DNA of 64,000 nt from Muscardinus avellanarius (GCA_963383645.1 OY726566.1:93994529-94058528); one strand, 5' to 3'. Positions 10,352 to 21,489 are shown, counted from the first letter of the stretch. The notes: a model not told the origin generated them from the sequence alone. Translations and numbers: made by a program.

Positions 10352-11236
10352 ATGGGAAAGAGGAATAATACTGGAGCAATAAATGCCCACAACCCCACAA
10401 CATCAGAACCCGATAAAACTGAAAATCAGAGATTTCTAGAAGATCAAATCAGGAAAATAACTGTAGAAATAATAGAGGTGCTTCGAAAAGAACTCAGAGA
10501 GAGCCAAAAAGAGATAAAGGATGCAATTAATGAAGTAAAGGCCTCAATTCAAAGCACAAACAACCGATTAGACCACATGGAGAACAGAATCTCGCTCTTA
10601 GAAGATGAGCAATCCAAAAATGAACACATAGTTTCTAATCTAGAAAAAAATATCCGACAGCAGGAATCTGATATTGAAGAAATATGGGCCCATTTTAAGA
10701 GAGCTAACCTAAGAATAATTGGAATAGAGGAGGGAAAAGAAAGTGAAACCAAAGGGATCAACAATCTCTTCAAGGAAGTAATAGCAGAAAATTTTCCAGA
10801 CATAGAGCAAGAGGTCGATACACAGGTCCAGGAAACTTATAGAACTCCCTTTAGACAGGATCGGAGAAGAGGATCCCCACGCCACATAATTGTCAAAATG
10901 ACCAATGTGGAAGCCAAGCAGAGAATCTTAAAGGCAACAAAAGCAAAGGGCCAAGTGACATTCAGAGACAAACCAATTAGAATCACTCCAGACTTCCCAA
11001 ACCAAGTTATGAGAGCCAGAAGGGCTTGGAGTAACATATTCCAAACTCTGAAAGAAAACAACTTCCAGCCAAAAATTTCCTACCCAGCAAAACTTTCTAT
11101 CAAATTAGAAGGAGAAATAAGAAGCTTCCATGACAAACAGAAACTGAAGGAATTTATGTCTTCAAAACCAGCACTAGAGAAAATACTCAAAGAGATTAAC
11201 TACAAAGAAGAAATAGGTAACACACTCCAGAACTAG
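10352..11236 (+). CDS. L1 ORF1-type RNA-binding protein, intact frame
   Basis: The frame encodes 294 residues from the Met in the context aaatcatgggaaagag. An upstream in-frame Met at 10307 would add 15 residues, but the GKRNN start matches the usual ORF1p N-terminus. Residues about 30-112 form a heptad-rich coiled coil for trimerisation. Residues 118-205 look like the L1 RRM, with LRIIGI at 120-125 and RHIIVKM at 177-183. Residues 206-290 match the C-terminal domain, including RARRAW (221-226) and NNFQPKISYPAKLS. The known role is an RNA-binding chaperone coating L1 RNA in cytoplasmic particles. No stop or frameshift is seen. Here it stands alone, without ORF2 downstream. Expression cannot be judged. 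Confidence 0.9.
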   Translation: MGKRNNTGAINAHNPTTSEPDKTENQRFLEDQIRKITVEIIEVLRKELRESQKEIKDAINEVKASIQSTNNRLDHMENRISLLEDEQSKNEHIVSNLEKNIRQQESDIEEIWAHFKRANLRIIGIEEGKESETKGINNLFKEVIAENFPDIEQEVDTQVQETYRTPFRQDRRRGSPRHIIVKMTNVEAKQRILKATKAKGQVTFRDKPIRITPDFPNQVMRARRAWSNIFQTLKENNFQPKISYPAKLSIKLEGEIRSFHDKQKLKEFMSSKPALEKILKEINYKEEIGNTLQN

Positions 11237-11369
11237 AGAAACAAGATTTTCCATCCAACAAACAACTAAGATTGGTTATCTGTGGAGATTCATTATTTAT
11301 GTTAGTCTTTTACCTATCTCTAAAGGGTATTGTTTGCCTTTATTGTTGTTAATTTCTAGGATTCCTAGT

Positions 11370-11975
11370 TGGAATATTAATACACCTTCAGATATAGCAT
11401 TTGGAAATATTTTATCCCATTCTATTAGTAACTGTTAACTCTGTTTACATTGTCTTTGGATATACAATTTTTTTTTTAGGGAGTTTGTATACTCCTCTGT
11501 TGCCTGTGCCTTTGAAATCATAACCAAGAAATCACTGCCAATTTCAATGTTGTGAGGTTTAATGACCCAGATTTTCTCCTAAAAGTTTATAGTCTTAAGA
11601 TTTATATTTAGGTCTATTATCTATTTTGAGTTAATATTTGTATATGGGATTAGGAAAGGGTCCAATTTTATTCTTTTCCATGTAATTATTATTTTTTAAC
11701 AATATTTAGTTAAAAGATTAATATTTCCACCACCAAATGTTCGTGGAAACCTTGTCAAAAATAACTTGACAATATAGGGAAGAATTTAGCTCTAGGCTTT
11801 TATTTAACTCCAATGGTTTATAGATCTGCCTTTAGAATAGTACTACACTGTTTCAATTATTGTAGCTTTATATGGTTTGAAATCAGAAAATATATATCTT
11901 CTAGCTTTGTTCTTTTTCAAGATCGTTTTGGGTACCTAGAGTCCATATTCCATATTAGGATAGATTTTTTTCTGA
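11370..11975 (-). mobile_element. Antisense L1 ORF2-derived block inside retroelement copy 1
   Basis: On the plus strand, gcatttggaaatattttatc, ttgaaatcataaccaagaaa, ttgagttaatatttgtatat, gggattaggaaagggtccaa, tttcaattattgtagcttta and agctttgttctttttcaaga follow the reverse complement of mammalian L1 ORF2. It replaces the position where ORF2 would lie. The same block occurs in copy 2, so it was present before both insertions. Confidence 0.75.
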
Positions 11976-12345
11976 AAAATAAATATATAAATATATGATA
12001 GTTTCACCTAAAAAATAGAAAAAAAATATTCTCTGGTAAGAAAGAAAGCAAAAAGAAATATTGAAATGTTATCTTTAAGTCATCAAAAGCTTGGTATCAG
12101 ACAAATGAAACTGTTATGTGAGATTATCATTTTTAATTTTAGATAAATTGCCATAATACTAGATGTCAACTACTAAGCCAAGCATGGGAGGGAGGGATAG
12201 GGAGAGAATGGGGTGGGGATTGGGTGGGGGCTGACTGGGAAAAGTGTGCATGTATGTCTACAAAAGTATGTATCCTACTATGATGTATGAATACAGTGCA
12301 CCAATAAAAATAAATAAATTTAAAAAAAAAATAGAGAAAGTCTAC

Positions 12346-12361
12346 AAAAAATCAAAATGTG
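12346..12361 (+). repeat. Right target-site duplication of retroelement copy 1
   Basis: Exact repeat of 9551-9566, directly after the A-rich tail of the element. Confidence 0.85.
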
Positions 12362-12463
12362 AACTTTAATGCTACTCTAAAGGTAGAACACAAATTTGTA
12401 GGTAGTATCCATAGTAGATACAGGATGGTAGATTTTCTGACCATGAGGAAAGTTGCTCTTTAG
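12346..12463 (+). repeat. Copy B of the 118-bp local duplication
   Basis: It aligns with 8956-9074 through gtagatacaggatggtagat and ctgaccatgaggaaagttg. Homology stops just after this in both copies. Confidence 0.8.
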
Positions 12464-14250
12464 GGGAAAGCTGATGTTGGCTCAATAGGCATTTCTGAAT
12501 TCCAAGGGAAGAAACTGCCTTCTTTTTCCATTTCTGGGAGCATGCAAATCAAGATTGGAATTGAGGTTGCATGAGTCACAGCGACACCGACCAAGTTTTC
12601 CTGCATCAATGGATTCCAACATTCGACAGTGGTCAGACATTGCCTAGACTTGCCCGAGATCCTGCTGTGTGGTGGCGTTGGCCTTCTGCACCCAGCAGCC
12701 CCCAACCTGGAGATGTGAGAATAACTGTCTCAGAGGCCGGGATGTGTCCATCACAAAGCTGCCAATGCTGAGCTCCTTTTACATTTCTAGCCAAATCTCT
12801 CCTGGGCTATTGCACTCCTAGCGCATTATAGATTCTACTGTGGGAGCTGAGAAGGGGCCTATAGTGTAAAAGGGGAGGCCTTGAGGTGTTCACCAGGGTA
12901 GTGAAAAAGCAGGCTATCCATCTGACAACTGAGGAGGAAAAAAGATCATCTAAGCTTTAGTGCAGAACTATAGCACTGTGCAGTGCAGCCACTGAAATCC
13001 AGTTATGCCGATGCCTTTGTGGGAGAAGGAAGAGAATTTTAGAATACATTTCAGAAAGGTGTCAACATTCTCATCAATAACAAGAAAAAAATTATTTTTT
13101 CTATTTTTGTATGACTGGCAGTTATCAGGTCTTGGTGCCTGCCTGGAGAAGGTGGGATTGTGTAGGTAAAAAAGGAATTTTAAATGCAAGTGGCTTCTGC
13201 CAAGTGCCAAATGAATGATTTAGGGGGTAATTGCCTTGGAATTGAAAAAAAGGAAGAATAATCAAGGCTCCCTGAACAACTCACTTCCAACACCACACGA
13301 CCAGCTTCCTGCGGAGGGGAAGATATTTATTAGAAACATGATAGAACTGTCAAAAATCCAAGAAATCAATTACAGAAATTGTGAAGTATAAGTCACAATT
13401 CTATTTGTTCTGCGAAGGAGTAAAACTTACAATGTTCCATTAAGATAGAAAATAGGAACCCACCACCGCTTCCTCCAAGAGGGCCATGCTCCCCTCCCCA
13501 CCTCCCCTGGTTTTACTCACACTCTACCTGTGCCGGTGTTTCGCTATTAACGGTTGTCATTTGAGGTATATGAGAAGCCATCGGTCATTGGGTTAACTCG
13601 AGGTTGGAGTCTATTTTTGCATCTTCTTATGAGATCGTTGTCCTGGCCTTTTATTTAATGAGGCAATTAAAAGAAAAGAATGGCCCAGGCACGAGTCCAC
13701 CCCAAGCCTGCAATGTTGGCCAATTGTTTTGATTGCCAGAAATGTCAAGGACTGGCCTCGTGGGTCTTGAAGGACATGGGGGTGGAGAGAAGACTGGGGA
13801 ACTCTTCTGGGAAGAGGAGATGGTGGTGAAATATGTGGGGACCAGTGGAGCATGGGGGCACAACTAGAGAAATAGCTTGACGTAGGTAGGCAGAGGTTTC
13901 TCTGTAGGAACTTGAGAGAAATTGACGGAGGGTGGTGGGTGATGAGGTGGGATGTCGAGGAGCTATCACTGCTTAAGAATATGTGTTGTCTTGCTTTGAG
14001 CCCTCTTGAAGGCAAACCTGGAGTCATGAATGGGGTACAAATGGCCAGGGGCAGGAATGATCCTGGAAAGAATGGTGAATGAGTGAGACAGAGAGAAAGT
14101 CACAAGAATAGTGAATGAATAAAAGGCTGTTCCATGGCAATCAGGACTCAGTCCCACCAGGGTCCTTCGAGAGGCCTGGGAAATAATCCCCAAGACTGTG
14201 CTTCAGAGTAAGAGTAATCTGAGGTTTTAATCCATCAAACCTCATCTCCA
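12464..14250. other. Unassigned sequence, no gene
   Basis: Short frames only (the longest is 138 codons on the minus strand at 13611-14027, without recognisable features). The 13740-14180 part, with ggagatggtggtgaaatatg and gaatggtgaatgagtgag, may be an old repeat remnant, but I cannot name it. Confidence 0.4.
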
Positions 14251-14252
14251 GC

Positions 14253-14307
14253 CAGGCTCGGTAACGCACCAGAATTACAGATGTGTATTACCATGCCTGG
14301 CTACTCC
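14253..14307 (-). repeat. Fragment of a B1-like SINE head
   Basis: The run attacagatgtgtattaccatgcctggct is the reverse of the SINE 5' head. The rest of the element is missing. Confidence 0.5.
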
Positions 14308-15756
14308 CACCACACATTCTTATGCCTTAAAGGAAGAGCTGGTTCCATATCCTGGCTGCCCCTTCTCCCTCTTTGTGTCCCTCATGTTTTGTTGCCTCCC
14401 CACCTCCAGAGTCCCCACTGCCTCTATGTTTCTAGGTAATTGGGTGCGGCAGGGAGCTCAGAGGAAGCTCTGACCTTTCAGCAGGTGGCCAAACAAAATG
14501 TTCAATTATTAAATCTCAGCTGATTGAGAAATATGCTTTGGAGGAGACAGAGGTCAATCCAGAGCCTTGCAATAACAATAAGACCTTCTAGGATTTTACC
14601 AGCTATTAGGTAACTCGGCCCTGCGATGTCTTTGCTCCTGAGTGAGAGGATCGTTTTATTTTCTACAAGACTGAAAACCAGGAAATTTTCTCCTGTTGAC
14701 CTTTGGACTTGCCACGACTATAAAGCAACAACAACCTTAGAAGGACACCATCATTATGAATTGAGAGCAAGAAAAGAATAAAATAAGTATTTTTTTAAAA
14801 AAAATTCTTATCTGTAGAATTCTTTTCAGTGCTCTTACATGAAGAGCAAAAGAACCCAAATGTTCACAGACACCATCAGCCCGGCGGGATGAAGTAAGTC
14901 ATCCTACACCCGAAATTGTCTATTCTTGACACATGTCGTCATCTCCACAGCGACTGACTGTCATGTCTCAGAGCAGACGTGAATGAGAGCGCAGAGGCAC
15001 GAGCGGCTGAACTCATTCCATGCAAATCGTCCAAGTCAGAAAATCTCTTAACATGAAAATAGAATTAGCCAGGAATTGATTTCTTTTTTCCCCCCCTCAG
15101 GTTGCATCTCTTTGTAAGTAGATTATTTTTTAAGTTGATTTTTTTTTTTTTTTTTTTGGTATGGGGAGACAGCAAGCAAGCCTGTTAGGGACCAGAATAA
15201 TAAAAGTCACAAATGTGGAGCTCAAAGGGTCACCTTGCTGAGCTTCTGGTTTCCAGGCAGAAATGATGGGTGACAATGGCGTTCTGCAAAAGCCTGCAGG
15301 AAGGAGGACTCCGCCATGCTTTTCAATATCCCAGCTCACGTGCTTTAACCCCATCCAATCCGACAGTCCTTCCATCAGTTGTGTGTGCCCCGCTGAATTT
15401 TAAGTCCCTGCTTTGTATCCTGTTCTCAGCAGCACACCGAGAACAGCTGGGTACCACAAATGCGCTGCTCTCTATTTCTGATCATCTATCTGCCCCAGTG
15501 CTCTGCGGCCCTGCTATTCCTCAATCAAGGCATTGACCCTGTATGAAATTACAAAGGAGAAGAGAAGAGGGAACCATGGGTTGAGGTGGGAGTGGCAGAC
15601 TGCAAGTCAACCCCTCAGATTTGTGACAGTTGCAAAAAGAATATTACTTTTCCTAAAATTCTGCCAGCTGGGATGTGGTTGTGGCAGTGCTCTGACTGGA
15701 ATATGGCCTATCTCTTTCAAGTTCCTGTGCTGGAGGTTTGGTGCGCAGTGTAGTTC
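14308..15756. other. Unassigned, partly repeat-free sequence
   Basis: No coding signal is seen. 14500-14660 is A/T-rich, with aacaaaatgttcaattatta and tctcagctgattgag. A T-run lies at 15138-15157. 15757 begins an LTR. Confidence 0.4.
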
Positions 15757-16100
15757 TGGTGAGGTGTGGAACCTTTAAGGTTGGGACCTTGTGGAAGGTA
15801 ATTAAGTCCTGGGGACTCCACCCTTCTGTATGAAGGTGGAGTCCGGTGTGGTAGGAAGGGTCAGGTGTGGTAGGACTGGATTAATTCTCTCTGGAATGAG
15901 TTGTCATACAGTCAAGCTGCCCCTTGAGTGTGCCCCTTCTGTATGTGGTACACACAAGCATCGCCACCATGCTGTGATGAATTCGAGGACCCCTTGCCTG
16001 GACACTTGTGCCATGCCATTCAGATCCTAGTCACCAGAACTGTGAGCCGAACAAAACTCTTTATAAATTACCGAGCCTCGGGTATTTTGTAGTAGAAGTG
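15757..16100 (+). mobile_element. MaLR-like LTR, sense orientation
   Basis: It carries ttgtggaaggtaattaagtc near the start and ctttataaattaccgagcct plus cgggtattttgtagtag at the 3' end. These are the hallmark blocks of MST/MLT1-type MaLR LTRs. No internal gag-like region was found, so it is probably a solo LTR. Confidence 0.6.
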
Positions 16101-16845
16101 CAAAATGGACCAAGCCACTTCCTCAGCTTGGGCTATCCAGAACTGGTACCCAAGCAGATGGTTGATCAAAGATATAGGAGAAACTGCATGGACCAGTGCT
16201 GCTCCTACACCATGGACACAGCTCTGAGAGGAAAAGCAAACTTTCTGTTGCAGATCAGGTTTCCTGTGGGAGCAGCCCTCATTGCCCGTCACACAGAGGT
16301 AGGACCACTCAAGCCAGTCAAACCGGAGACTCTATGTGAAGGCCTTTCCCAAGACAATAGCTCTCCACTTCCTTACCGACCATAATAGACATGGTGAACA
16401 ACATTCACGTGTTTAAAGACTTACGGACAGACTCTGATTTTATAGGAACCTCCCAATTTTTAGTGGTCAAGTAAAGCCCCATGCAAGCCCCAGAGGCCCA
16501 CAATTCTAACAGCCCCTCTGCTGACTTCCCACCCCGATGGAAGCTGGGCTCAGCTGGGTCAAACCATTGGCCATTGGGTGGAATCTCCCTCCCCTCTGTA
16601 AGTCACAATGACGGCAAGAGAGAGGAAACTCCAAGCTCAGGAGTAAGAGCTAAGGGTCACTGGCAAACGTCTGTGCCAAGACACAACCAGGTGAGTGTTC
16701 TCCCCGGCAGGGTTCTTTGGTGCGGGGACTTGAGCAAAGCTCAAGGAGAGGAAGGAGAGGGCAACAACTGGTCTTCTTGGAGACTTTCTTTTGGTTCCAT
16801 GGTAACATTGACACCACTTTAAAGATCCCGGTATGCTTTATCTCA
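16101..16845. other. Unassigned sequence
   Basis: Frames of up to 125 codons occur but none shows recognisable protein features. No repeat was named. Confidence 0.4.
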
Positions 16846-16859
16846 TTTGGTTGTGTCTC
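16846..16859 (+). repeat. Left target-site duplication of the antisense L1 at 19661
   Basis: The 14-mer tttggttgtgtctc recurs at 20198-20211. The pair brackets the whole nest: a short A/T tail, retroelement copy 2 and an antisense L1 3' fragment. Confidence 0.7.
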
Positions 16860-17678
16860 CTATTTTTAAAAATTTTTTAGACTTCCGGGAAGATGGTGAC
16901 CGAGAAAAGCGGGGCTTAAGAGCCCCGCTAACAACAAATCTCCATTACCACAAAATCAGCGCCTTTCATAGCCAGAAAACACCATCACCAGAGAAACGAA
17001 AAATATTACCAGGCTCCAGAGAGAAAGCAGACTGAGAACAGAGCCACAGAGGAGATCCTCACGCCCGAGGACGCGGCTTCATGCCCAAGGATGCGGCAGC
17101 AGCGCCATACTGCCGGCGGCACCGGCGAATTCACGGGACAGCCACAGCAAGCCGAGGTGAGCCGCTGCAGAACAGCCAGGCAGGATTTCTCGGCACAGAG
17201 GGCATCTAAAGCTCCCAGTGGCCGAGCTCAGCACACGCTGCAGGGATTCAGAGTGGAAATCAAAACCAAGAAGAAAAACGCCAGCCCCACAGCCGAGGGC
17301 GTAGCAGTGGCGCCATATTGCCACCGGCGGCCCAAGCAGCATATTCACTGAGTTCAGTACAGCTACATCTGCTTACTCAAGAACAGTGAGTCAAATTGCG
17401 GGCCACAGAGGAGAAATCCCAGTACTGTACTCCCTGGGACTTGACCCAGTGGGGGAGGGGCGGTGGCAGAGATATCACACCATAGGAGAACGTGCAACCT
17501 GGCACTCCCCACAGTCTAAAGCAGCCTCTATCGACTCTCTGGGTCGGAGACTCTGTGATACAACCCAGTAAAGGAGTAGTGGGGTCTAAGATACTACTGA
17601 CTTGAGATCCAGAACACCTTAAGTGAAGCCATAGTGACCCAAGGGAAGAACCCAGAGAAGGCACAAACCTCCGAAATC

Positions 17679-18565
17679 ATGGGAAAGAGGAATAACACTG
17701 GAGTAATGAATGCGTACAACCCCACAACATCAGAACCCGATAAAACAGAAAATCAGAGATTTTTAGAAGATCAAATCAGGAAAATAACTGTAGAAATAAT
17801 AGAGGTGCTTCGAAAAGAACTCAGAGAGAGCCAAAAAGAGATAAAGGATGCAATTAATGAAGTAAAGGCCTCAATTCAAAGCACAAACAACCGATTAGAC
17901 CACATGGAGAACAGAATCTCGCTCTTAGAAGATGAGCAATCCAAAAATGAACACATAGTTTCTAATCTAGAAAAAAATATCTGACAGCAGGAATCTGATA
18001 TTGAAGAAATATGGGCCCATTTTAAGAGAGCTAACCTAAGAATAATTGGAATAGAGGAGGGAAAAGAAAGTGAAACCAAAGGGATCAACAATCTCTTCAA
18101 GGAAGTAATAGCAGAAAATTTTCCAGACATAGAGCAAGAGGTTGATACACAGGTCCAGGAAACTTATAGAACTCCCTTTAGACAGGATCGGAGAAGAGGA
18201 TCCCCACGCCACATAATTGTCAAAATGACCAATGTGGAAGTCAAGCAGAGAATCTTAAAGGCAACAAAAGCAAAGGGCCAAGTGACATTCAGAGGCAAAC
18301 CAATTAGAATCACTCCAGACTTCCCAAACCAAGTTATGAGAGCCAGAAGGGCTTGGAGTAACATATTCCCAATTCTGAAAGAAAACAACTTCCAGCCAAA
18401 AATTTCCTACCCAGCAAAACTTTCTATCAAATTAGATGGAGAAATAAGAAGCTTCCATGACAAACAGAAACTGAAGGAATTTATGTCTTCAAAACCAGCA
18501 CTAGAGAAAATACTCAAAGAGATTAACTACAAAGAAGAAATAGGTACACACATCAGAACTAGAGA
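17679..18565 (+). pseudogene. L1 ORF1-type gene, broken (copy 2)
   Basis: The frame is colinear with the 294-codon ORF1 of copy 1. Codon 102 is TGA at 17982-17984, where copy 1 has CGA (Arg), a typical CpG C-to-T change. The stop lies inside the coiled coil, so the product would lack the RRM and C-terminal domain. A one-base difference near 18545 also shifts the last few codons and removes the normal stop, letting the frame run to about 18764. The rest of the reading frame is open, so the decay is recent. Confidence 0.9.
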
Positions 18566-18699
18566 AACAAGATTTTCCATCCAACAGACAACTAAGATTG
18601 GTTATCTGTGGAGATTCATTATTTATGTTAGTCTTTTACCTATCTCTAAAGGGTATTGTTTGCCTTTATTGTTGTTAATTTTTAGGATTTCTAGTTGGA

Positions 18700-19310
18700 A
18701 TATTAATATACCTTCAGATATAGCATTTGGAAATATTTTATCCCATCCTATTAGTAACTGTTAACTCTGTTTACATTGTCTTTGGATATACAGTATTTTT
18801 TTTTTATTTTTTAGGGAGTTTGTATACTCCTCTGTTGCCTGTGCCATTGAAATCATATCCAAGAAATCACTGCCAATTTCAGTGTTGTGAGGTTTTATGA
18901 CCCAGATTTTCTCCTAAAAGTTTATAGTCTTAAGATTTATATTTAGGTCTTTTATCTATTTTGAGTTAATATTTGTATATGGGATTAGGTAAGGGTCCAA
19001 TTTTATTCTTTTACATGTAATTATTATTTTTCAACAACATTTAGTTAAAAGATTATTATTTCCACCACCAAATGTTCGTGGAAACCTTGTCAAAAATAAC
19101 TTGACAATATAAGGAAGAATTTAGCTCTAGGCTTTTATTTAACTCCAATGGTTTGTATATCTGCCTTTAGAATAGTACTACACTGTTTCAATTATTGTAG
19201 CTTTATATGATTTGAAATCAGAAAATATATATCATCTAGCTTTGTTCTTTTTCAAGATCGTTTTGGGTACCTAGAGTCCATATTCCATATTAGGATAGAT
19301 TTTTTTTCTG
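18700..19310 (-). mobile_element. Antisense L1 ORF2-derived block inside retroelement copy 2
   Basis: Same block as 11370-11975, with tgggattaggtaagggtcca and tttcaattattgtagcttta on the plus strand. Conservation of both borders between copies indicates that the fusion predates the insertions. Confidence 0.75.
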
Positions 19311-19660
19311 AAAAATAAATATATAAATATATGGTAGTTTCACCTAAAAAATGGAAAAAAAATATTCTCTGGTAAGAAAGAAAGCAAAAAGAAATATTGA
19401 AATGTTATCTTTAAGTCATCAAAAGCTTGGTATCAGACAAATGAAACTTATGTGAGATTATCATTTTTAATTTGGGATAAATTGCTATAATACTAGATGT
19501 CAACTACTAAGCCAAGGATGGGAGGGAGGGATAGGGAGAGAATGAGGTGGGGATCGGGTGGGGGCTGACTGGGCAATGTGTGCATGTATGTCTACAAAAG
19601 TATGTATCCCACTATGATGTATGAATACAGTGCACCAATAAAAAAATAAAAAAAAATTTT

Positions 19661-20197
19661 TTGTTGGTGCATTGTAGTCATACATATCAGTGGGGTACAA
19701 GGTGGTAGAGGCATACATGCCCACATCACTCAGCCCTTCCCCAGTTCCCACCCCATTCCCTCCCCCCTCCCTCCTTCTCATGTTTGGCTGAGTGATTGAT
19801 GTCAGATACATTGGAGAATTTCCCTCTTCCCTGCTCCCATCCCCTCAGTTAGGTCACCTTATTTGCTCATTATAGAATCTCCTTCTTCGTCTAGAGTCCC
19901 TCCTGTGACCCGTTTTCTCCCTAGCTTCCACATATCAGGGAGAGCATCCGATGTCCTACTGTTTGTGGCAGAATAATCTCAATTAGCATGATGTTCTTCA
20001 GTTCCATTTATTCCCCTGTAAATGACTTAATTTTGTTCTTCTTTATAGCTGAGTAAAATTCCATTGTGTACATACATATCCCATAGTTTTGTAATCCGTT
20101 CATCGGCTGATGGACATCTTGGCCGGTTCCATAGTTTGGCAATTGTGAACTGGGTGGCTATGAACATAGATACGCCTGCATTAGTTTGGTAATTTGG
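19661..20197 (-). mobile_element. Antisense L1 3' fragment hosting copy 2
   Basis: It begins with a T-run and ttggtgcattgtagtcatac, the reverse of the L1 3' terminus. It continues through the 3' UTR (ccttccccagttcccacccc) into the ORF2 end (aaattccattgtgtacatac, gttttgtaatccgttcatcg, gctatgaacatagatacgcc). The original insertion ran from 16860; copy 2 later split its tail. The 5' end is truncated. Confidence 0.8.
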
Positions 20198-20211
20198 TTT
20201 GGTTGTGTCTC
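20198..20211 (+). repeat. Right target-site duplication of the antisense L1
   Basis: Exact copy of the 14-mer at 16846-16859. Confidence 0.7.
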
Positions 20212-20662
20212 ATAAAGCAAGGCAGGAACTAAGATCCCGAGAGCACCACCACGCTCAGGCTGACCAGTAGGGGGCGCCCACACACTTCGTTGCTTTCCCT
20301 CCTCCACGTGGTCCTCCTCCTGGGTAGCTCAACTGGCCCAGGAGTGACTGTTATTGATTCCATGTGTCCTCTGAGCTGCAGGCCTGGTGTGGAGCCAGGA
20401 GAAGCATCCCTGAGCCCTTTTCCTACAGCACATGCCATGGCCAGGGCTGTCTGAGCTCTAGCCCCCAGACCCCTTCTTCCCAGGGACCGGAGTGGATCTG
20501 ACCCTACCTGCTCACTTGCTGCCTCTCTTCCAAGGGCCACTGGTCTGGTCCTCTGAGGTGCTAGAAGGTGGGGTCCTTCCAAGTAGTCGGATCGCCAGAT
20601 CTTACTGCATCAGGTGCATGCAAGAGGGAAAAGAATGAGTTCATCTTAAAAAAGAATAACCA
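20212..20662. other. Unassigned G/C-richer sequence
   Basis: A minus-strand frame of 117 codons (20229-20582) has no recognisable features. No repeat was named. Confidence 0.4.
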
Positions 20663-20865
20663 AGCCAGGTGTGGTGGCTCACTCTTGTAATCTCAGCGCT
20701 TAGGAGGCTGAAACGGTAGAATCCCACGGGTTCAAAGCCAGCCTCAGTTACGTAGTGAGGCTCTTAGCAACTTAGTGAGACCCTGTTTCTAAATAAAATA
20801 GGTCTGGGAGTATAGCCTGGAGGTAGAAAGCCCCTGGGTTCCATTCCTAGTACCATAAAAAAAAG
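20663..20865 (+). repeat. B1-ID SINE
   Basis: It runs from ccaggtgtggtggctcactc to ccattcctagtaccat and an A-run. The tail has tctgggagtatagcctgg. Confidence 0.9.
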
Positions 20866-21164
20866 ATCATGAAAAGTATAACCAAACAACCAATATGAGA
20901 ATAGTCATAAGACCACAAAGCTAGCCCTGTGGAGAAGACACTCTGCTTCAAAAACGGAAATTTTAACTGTTTTTCACCATCCTCCAAAGAACTCCTCCCT
21001 TAACTCAGAGTTCAGGAATGAGCTTTGACCCAATCAGCTATTCCCCTGAAAAGGTGGGAAGGGTAGGTGTTGAAAAGAGAGTATACCTTGAGCTCCCTAT
21101 AGAGACTAAAGGCACACAACCAGGACCAGGCACCCTATCAGGCAGCAGGGCTATCTATTATCGC

Positions 21165-21275
21165 CATTCTATACACGAAGAATCCAAGGCCTAGGGAAAG
21201 TGATTTGCTTGAGACCACATGAGGATTCTAAGACAAATCCAGCTTACCTGTCTCCTGGCCATGCTTTTTCACTGT
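21165..21275 (-). repeat. MIR fragment, antisense
   Basis: The runs tatcgccattctatacacga and gggaaagtgatttgcttgag follow the reverse MIR core. Confidence 0.5.
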
Positions 21276-21489
21276 CCCAGGATAGCTCACAGCTTCTACA
21301 TCTCCCTTTCCAAACCTACTCTCTCCAGGAACGTCCCTGATTATTTACCTGTAAATACTGATAGAAGTGCACCTTCCTTGGTTGAAAAAGCAGAGCTTGA
21401 AAGCAGATCTGAGAGCAGAGCTAGATAAGGACTTCAGTGTGAATTGACAAGTTCTGGTAGGAATGTTTGACTTCCACCCAGGTTCTTTT

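Larger units (their letters stand above)
9567..12345 (+). mobile_element. ORF1-only (half-L1-like) composite retroelement, copy 1
   Basis: The element is about 2.78 kb. It consists of a 5' UTR (9567-10351), an open ORF1 (10352-11236), a block of about 600 bp matching antisense L1 ORF2 (about 11370-11975), and an L1-like 3' UTR ending atacagtgcaccaataaa plus an A-rich tail. No ORF2 in sense orientation is present. A 16-bp target-site duplication flanks it, which shows L1-type insertion. A second copy at 16880 shares every segment in the same order, so the composite moves as a unit. It resembles HAL1 (half-L1) elements, which encode only ORF1 and depend on ORF2 protein supplied by other L1s. 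The antisense block is unusual. Confidence 0.85.
16880..19660 (+). mobile_element. ORF1-only (half-L1-like) composite retroelement, copy 2
   Basis: The segments match copy 1 in order and length: 5' UTR, ORF1, antisense ORF2-derived block and L1 3' end with an A-rich tail. Most of the sequence differs only by scattered substitutions. The 5' UTR holds a small length variant near 17060-17110. The element sits in the A/T tail of an older minus-strand L1, with aaaaatttttt at 16868-16878 and again at the right junction. The YY1-like site has lost its CpG (aagatggtgac). Own flanking duplications show that this is a separate retrotransposition and not a segmental copy of copy 1. Confidence 0.85.

Noticed and set aside
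9567..19660. Segmental duplication of a 2.8-kb block
   Set aside because: Each copy has its own different flanking target duplication, and outside sequences do not match, so they are separate retrotranspositions.
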